Shown here piece after piece: positions 32,595 to 34,985 of a DNA stretch of 34,985 nucleotides (its first letter is position 1; every line of letters begins with the position of its first letter). Origin of the DNA: Microbacterium bovistercoris (GTDB lineage: Bacteria; Actinomycetota; Actinomycetes; Actinomycetales; Microbacteriaceae); NCBI RefSeq assembly GCF_003387575.1, contig NZ_QUAB01000039.1, forward strand, positions 183,997 to 218,981, read 5' to 3'. The notes under the pieces were generated by a model. The model worked only from the letters and a program-made list of their open reading frames with translations, ran no database searches and was not told the origin of the DNA. A program made the translations under genes and the position numbers.

Positions 32595-33260
32595 ATGCCT
32601 TTCGACACCTCCGCACCCCTGCAGCACGGTCCGATCGCGCTGCGTCTCGTGCGCTCGCGCGACGCGCGCGTGCTGCAGCACGAACTGCTGGCGAACCGGT
32701 CCTGGCTGCAGCCCTGGGAGGCGACGATTCCCGGCGGCGTCCCGACATTCGACATGCGCGTCGGCATCCGCCGGCTGCTGCAGCAGTATCGCGACGGAGC
32801 AGGGTATCCGTTCGTCATGGAGTACGACGGCGAGGTCGCCGGTCAGCTGAACGTCTGGGGCGTCGCCCGCGGATCGCTGTGCTCGGCGACCATCGGATAC
32901 TGGGTCAGCGAACGGTTCGCGGGCAAGGGCATCACACCCACCGCGGTGGCACTGGCCACGGACGCCTGCTTCACCCAGTTCGGGCTGCACCGCATGGAGA
33001 TCTGCATCCGGCCCGAGAACAGGGCGAGCCTCCGCGTGGTGCAGAAGCTCGGATTCCGCTACGAGGGGCTGCGCCGCCGCTACATCCACATCGACGGCGA
33101 CTGGCGCGACCACCACGCGTTCGCGCTGACGACGGAGGACGTCCCGCAGGGCGTGCTCGCGCGGTGGCTGCAGGGCGGCGTGCCCAAGGACGCCGGCGCG
33201 GTGCCGCCGAGCTCGACCGCACCCGGACGGGACTCTTCGGCCGGTCCGACGATCGGCTGA
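32595..33260 (+). CDS. GNAT family N-acetyltransferase (RimJ/RimL-like)
   Basis: 221 residues from the ATG at 32595; a GTG at 32577 overlapping the galU stop would add six residues, and neither has a clear ribosome binding site. The fold is that of RimJ-type acetyltransferases: GPIALRLVRSRDARVL at the N-terminus, IGYWVSERFAGKGITPTAVALATDACF containing the acetyl-CoA loop (R-F-A-G-K-G-I), and LHRMEICIRPENRASLRVVQKLGFRYEGLRRRYIHIDGDWRDHHAFAL. It acetylates an N-terminal amine, possibly of a ribosomal protein. A Ser/Pro/Gly tail closes the protein. Confidence 0.92.
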   Translation: MPFDTSAPLQHGPIALRLVRSRDARVLQHELLANRSWLQPWEATIPGGVPTFDMRVGIRRLLQQYRDGAGYPFVMEYDGEVAGQLNVWGVARGSLCSATIGYWVSERFAGKGITPTAVALATDACFTQFGLHRMEICIRPENRASLRVVQKLGFRYEGLRRRYIHIDGDWRDHHAFALTTEDVPQGVLARWLQGGVPKDAGAVPPSSTAPGRDSSAGPTIG

Positions 33261-33305
33261 GGCGACACGCGACGTCACTGCGCATGGCGGACCGATGGCG
33301 TCGCT

Positions 33306-33311
33306 TACCGT
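33306..33311 (+). promoter_or_regulatory. -10 element of the gene at 33319, leaderless
   Basis: TACCGT, then seven bases (TGAGGCT), then ATG. Weak match to consensus. Confidence 0.35.
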
Positions 33312-33318
33312 TGAGGCT

Positions 33319-34167
33319 ATGAACGGGCCGGTTCTGAGTGGGGGAGTGATCGTCCTCGTAGCCGCGCTGCTGTGGATGCTCTACCTGCTGCCCAGCTGGC
33401 GCGGCCGTCACCAGTACAACGCCGCGGAGCGCAACGCTGTGCGACTGAACCAGGCCCTCCGCGTGCTCGCCGAGACCAGCGAGACCCCCGAGGAGGTCCG
33501 TCTCGAGCTGAATGCCCGTACCGCGCTCGCTCAGCAGAGGCTGGCCAAGCGCGTGCAGAACGAGCGGGAGAACGCCGAACTGGCGAGGCTGAGGGAAGAG
33601 CTCGCCGCCACCAGGAACGATCCGGTGCTGCGCCAGGCGCGCGCCCGTCGCCGGACGCGTCAGGGGGCGCTGGTCGTGCTGCTGCTCGGAATCGGCATGG
33701 CCGGTCTCGGCGGATGGCAGCTGGCGACAGCCGGAGGTTTCGGATGGCTGATCGCCGGGGGAGTGACCATCCTCACCGGCATCGTGGTGCTGGTGCAGAT
33801 GGCACGGGTCGCCTTCCGCACGCGTCGCCGGGTCGCCGCACCTGCGGCCGAGCACGTTCGGGTCTCGCCGCCGCTGCACGACCAGGGAGCGCCGACGTGG
33901 ACGCCGCGCCCGGTGCCGCAGTCGCTCTCTCAGGTCGCCGGTTCCCGCACGCAGGTCGCGCAGGCGCAGCGCGAGGCGCAGGAGGAACTGCGCCGCGCAG
34001 CGCGTCGCGAGGAGCTCCGCCGACGTGCCGAGGAGATCGCCCCGCCCGAGCCCGTGCGTCTTCCGGCGGCGGATGGCACCTCGCCGTACGCCCGGATGGG
34101 GTTCGTCGACGACGCCGAGATCGAAGCGCACGTCCGTCAGCTGCTGGAGCGGCGTGCGGCCGGCTGA
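33319..34167 (+). CDS. Conserved membrane protein, three helices and coiled segments
   Basis: 282 residues. A membrane helix at 8-26 (GGVIVLVAALLWMLYLLP) is followed by a charged, coiled region (35-110, with AELARLREELAATRNDP), then two close membrane helices at about 115-134 and 140-162, and a long cytoplasmic tail with Glu/Arg/Ala-rich coiled sequence (215-250) ending in FVDDAEIEAHVRQLLERRAAG. Similar proteins follow galU and rimJ in Microbacteriaceae and are sometimes labelled 'large exoprotein' without support. Function unknown. The start ATG is chosen because the earlier in-frame ATG at 33295 lies upstream of the -10 element. Confidence 0.8.
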   Translation: MNGPVLSGGVIVLVAALLWMLYLLPSWRGRHQYNAAERNAVRLNQALRVLAETSETPEEVRLELNARTALAQQRLAKRVQNERENAELARLREELAATRNDPVLRQARARRRTRQGALVVLLLGIGMAGLGGWQLATAGGFGWLIAGGVTILTGIVVLVQMARVAFRTRRRVAAPAAEHVRVSPPLHDQGAPTWTPRPVPQSLSQVAGSRTQVAQAQREAQEELRRAARREELRRRAEEIAPPEPVRLPAADGTSPYARMGFVDDAEIEAHVRQLLERRAAG

Positions 34168-34173
34168 ACCCGT

Positions 34174-34179
34174 GATAGT
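34174..34179 (+). promoter_or_regulatory. -10 element of tRNA-Ala
   Basis: GATAGT (four of six consensus bases) 14 bases before the tRNA. Confidence 0.35.
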
Positions 34180-34193
34180 GTTGCTGAGTCCTA

Positions 34194-34266
34194 GGGCCCA
34201 TGGCGCAGTTGGTAGCGCGCTTCGTTCGCAATGAAGAGGTCGGGGGTTCGAATCCCCCTGGGTCCA
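34194..34266 (+). tRNA. tRNA-Ala (anticodon CGC)
   Basis: Acceptor GGGCCCA (34194-34200) pairs with TGGGTCC (34259-34265), including the G3-U70 pair that identifies alanine tRNAs. D stem GCGC/GCGC, anticodon stem CTTCG/TGAAG, loop TTCGCAA with anticodon CGC, T stem GGGGG/CCCCC and TTCGAAT loop. It reads GCG. CCA is not encoded. Confidence 0.97.
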
Positions 34267-34273
34267 CAAGACG

Positions 34274-34303
34274 GAGAAGCCCCGGCGATCGCCGGGGCTT
34301 CTC
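34274..34303. terminator. Perfect 30-bp palindrome after tRNA-Ala
   Basis: GAGAAGCCCCGGCGA (34274-34288) and its exact complement (34289-34303), centred on GGCGATCGCC, eight bases after the tRNA. Confidence 0.85.
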
Positions 34304-34370
34304 GCATTCCGGTTCGCGGCATGCCGCTGGATCAGTGGGCAACGCCGACGATCTTTGCGAGGATCGTGCC

Positions 34371-34682
34371 ATGTCGAGTGAAGCGCCTGCCGGCGGCGAG
34401 GCCGGGCAGCTCAGCACGTCCACCGCACCGCGACGCAGTGCCATCGGGTTCGTCGGCATCGCGCTGGCGGTGATCGGAACGGTCGGTGTCTGCACGCCGT
34501 GGATCCTGCCCGAGCTGCTCGGCGGACTCGTGCTCGTGGTCGGCTTCGTCCTGTCGATCATCGCGGTCATGCGCCGGCCGCGGTGGGCGGGGATCGCGGG
34601 CATCGTGATCAGCGTCTTCGGCACCCTCGCCGCAGGGCTGCTCTTCGCGCAGGGCTTCATCACCGGGTACACCGGCGGTTGA
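34371..34682 (+). CDS. Small DUF4190-like membrane protein
   Basis: 103 residues. Hydrophilic N-terminus (1-23, Ala/Ser/Thr-rich) followed by three close membrane segments at about 24-45, 47-68 and 73-96, rich in Gly and Val (IGFVGIALAVIGTVGV, LLGGLVLVVGFVLSIIAVMRRP, GIAGIVISVFGTLAAGLLF). The pattern and the R-R-P-R-W-A loop between helices two and three resemble the DUF4190-like family of actinobacterial membrane proteins, whose function is not known. ATG at 34371, with a weak GAGG eight bases earlier. It is between tRNA-Ala and the rRNA leader. Confidence 0.78.
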   Translation: MSSEAPAGGEAGQLSTSTAPRRSAIGFVGIALAVIGTVGVCTPWILPELLGGLVLVVGFVLSIIAVMRRPRWAGIAGIVISVFGTLAAGLLFAQGFITGYTGG

Positions 34683-34735
34683 TCCGCGTCGTTCCGGGGA
34701 AGCGGCGCGCGACACGCCAGAGAGTCGGGCCCGAT

Positions 34736-34764
34736 TTGCCCGATGCCCCGGATCCGCGTAAGTT
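34736..34764 (+). promoter_or_regulatory. Possible upstream rRNA operon promoter
   Basis: TTGCCC (34736-34741), 17 bases, TAAGTT (34759-34764). Confidence 0.45.
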
Positions 34765-34859
34765 ATTACCTGTTCGCCCCAAGCGGTTGAGCGAAAGGCC
34801 GGAAGGCCCAGCTCCCCTCCAAGCGGCGGACATGCTTCCTCCTCCTTCGATCCGTCGAG

Positions 34860-34887
34860 TTGACAGATCGGTGGAGGTGGATAAGAT
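34860..34887 (+). promoter_or_regulatory. Strong promoter of an rRNA operon
   Basis: Consensus TTGACA (34860-34865), 16 bases, TAAGAT (34882-34887). It is the best -35/-10 pair in the window and sits upstream of a typical rRNA leader. Confidence 0.75.
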
Positions 34888-34985
34888 AGTGAAGTTGCCC
34901 TGCGCGTCTCCATCAGGTTCTGGTGGGTGTGTGGGTGCGTCCGATCCTTGAGAACTCAACAGCGTGCACTTGTCAAATGCCAAAT
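34888..34985 (+). other. Leader of a 16S rRNA operon (rRNA itself beyond the window)
   Basis: CCTTGAGAACTCAACAGCGT (34946-34965) and the following TGCACTTGTCAAATGCC are the processing-region motif seen just before 16S in actinobacteria; the first part forms a TTGAG-AA-CTCAA dyad. The 303-bp stretch 34683-34985 has no convincing gene and is accounted for by the two promoters and this leader. Confidence 0.75.

Noticed and set aside
31639..32748. Long upstream extension of the cyclo-ligase frame across galU
   Set aside because: It is antisense to galU; the true start at 31638 is fixed by the family N-terminus and the -10 element.
34948..34959. TTGAGAACTCAA dyad as a recombination or attachment site
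   Set aside because: It matches the rRNA leader motif of actinobacteria, and no integrase is nearby.

Overview
The window looks like a stretch of chromosome from a high-GC Gram-positive actinobacterium, most likely a Microbacteriaceae member close to Microbacterium. The basis is the strongly GC-biased third codon positions in nearly every gene, the actinobacterial families present (Lsr2, WXG100, DUF3263, DUF3027, XPB helicase with its partner, a DtxR/IdeR-type iron regulator, an orphan groEL under CIRCE control), and the many start codons that sit 6-8 bases after a -10 hexamer with no usable leader. The genus is an inference; no 16S sequence is inside the window. I see no prophage, transposase, integrase or CRISPR array.

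Layout. 1-594: end of a DsbA-like protein, tRNA-Thr and a terminator. 605-2930 (minus): an apparently frameshifted hypothetical gene, an SRAP (HMCES/YedK) abasic-site protein, a nitroreductase-like protein and msrB. 3019-5669: DUF3263, a LytR_C membrane protein, then groL with two CIRCE-like operators. 5695-9147 (minus): an orphan WXG100 protein, a histidine kinase/response regulator pair and a TetR regulator. The TetR gene faces a hydrolase-SRPBCC-glycosyltransferase cassette (9211-11904) across a 63-bp divergent promoter. 11969-13178: a CPBP membrane protease and a tiny zinc ribbon. 13179-16860 (minus): XPB helicase, its partner and a small membrane protein. 16972-17908: cold-shock protein and DUF3027 protein. 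18166-21140: serC (minus), the iron regulator, an M23 peptidase. 21241-22063: a tiny isolated transcription unit, an HNH endonuclease, tRNA-Arg. 22272-25594: lsr2 and a GAF-LuxR regulator (minus), facing a DUF485 plus acetate-type symporter pair. 25650-30257: an alkyltransferase-like protein without the catalytic cysteine (minus), then a 1241-residue helicase-like protein with altered Walker motifs and a small coupled protein. 30312-34682: mscL, FmdB-type zinc ribbon, 5-formyl-THF cyclo-ligase, galU, a GNAT acetyltransferase, a membrane protein, tRNA-Ala, a small membrane protein. 34683-34985: what looks like the promoter and leader of an rRNA operon lying just beyond the edge.

How the parts work together. 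Most genes are housekeeping: protein folding and repair (groL, msrB), DNA damage handling (SRAP, XPB pair, alkyltransferase-like protein, possibly the large helicase), envelope and osmotic functions (M23 peptidase, mscL, galU), and regulation (iron, nucleoid, acetate uptake). The accessory-looking part is the TetR-controlled cassette at 8611-11904. No complete new system is evident. The items most worth following up are the cysteine-less alkyltransferase-like protein, the Walker-altered helicase with its small partner, the self-contained 37-codon unit at 21241, the frameshift at a run of six G, and the leaderless divergent promoter at 9147-9211.
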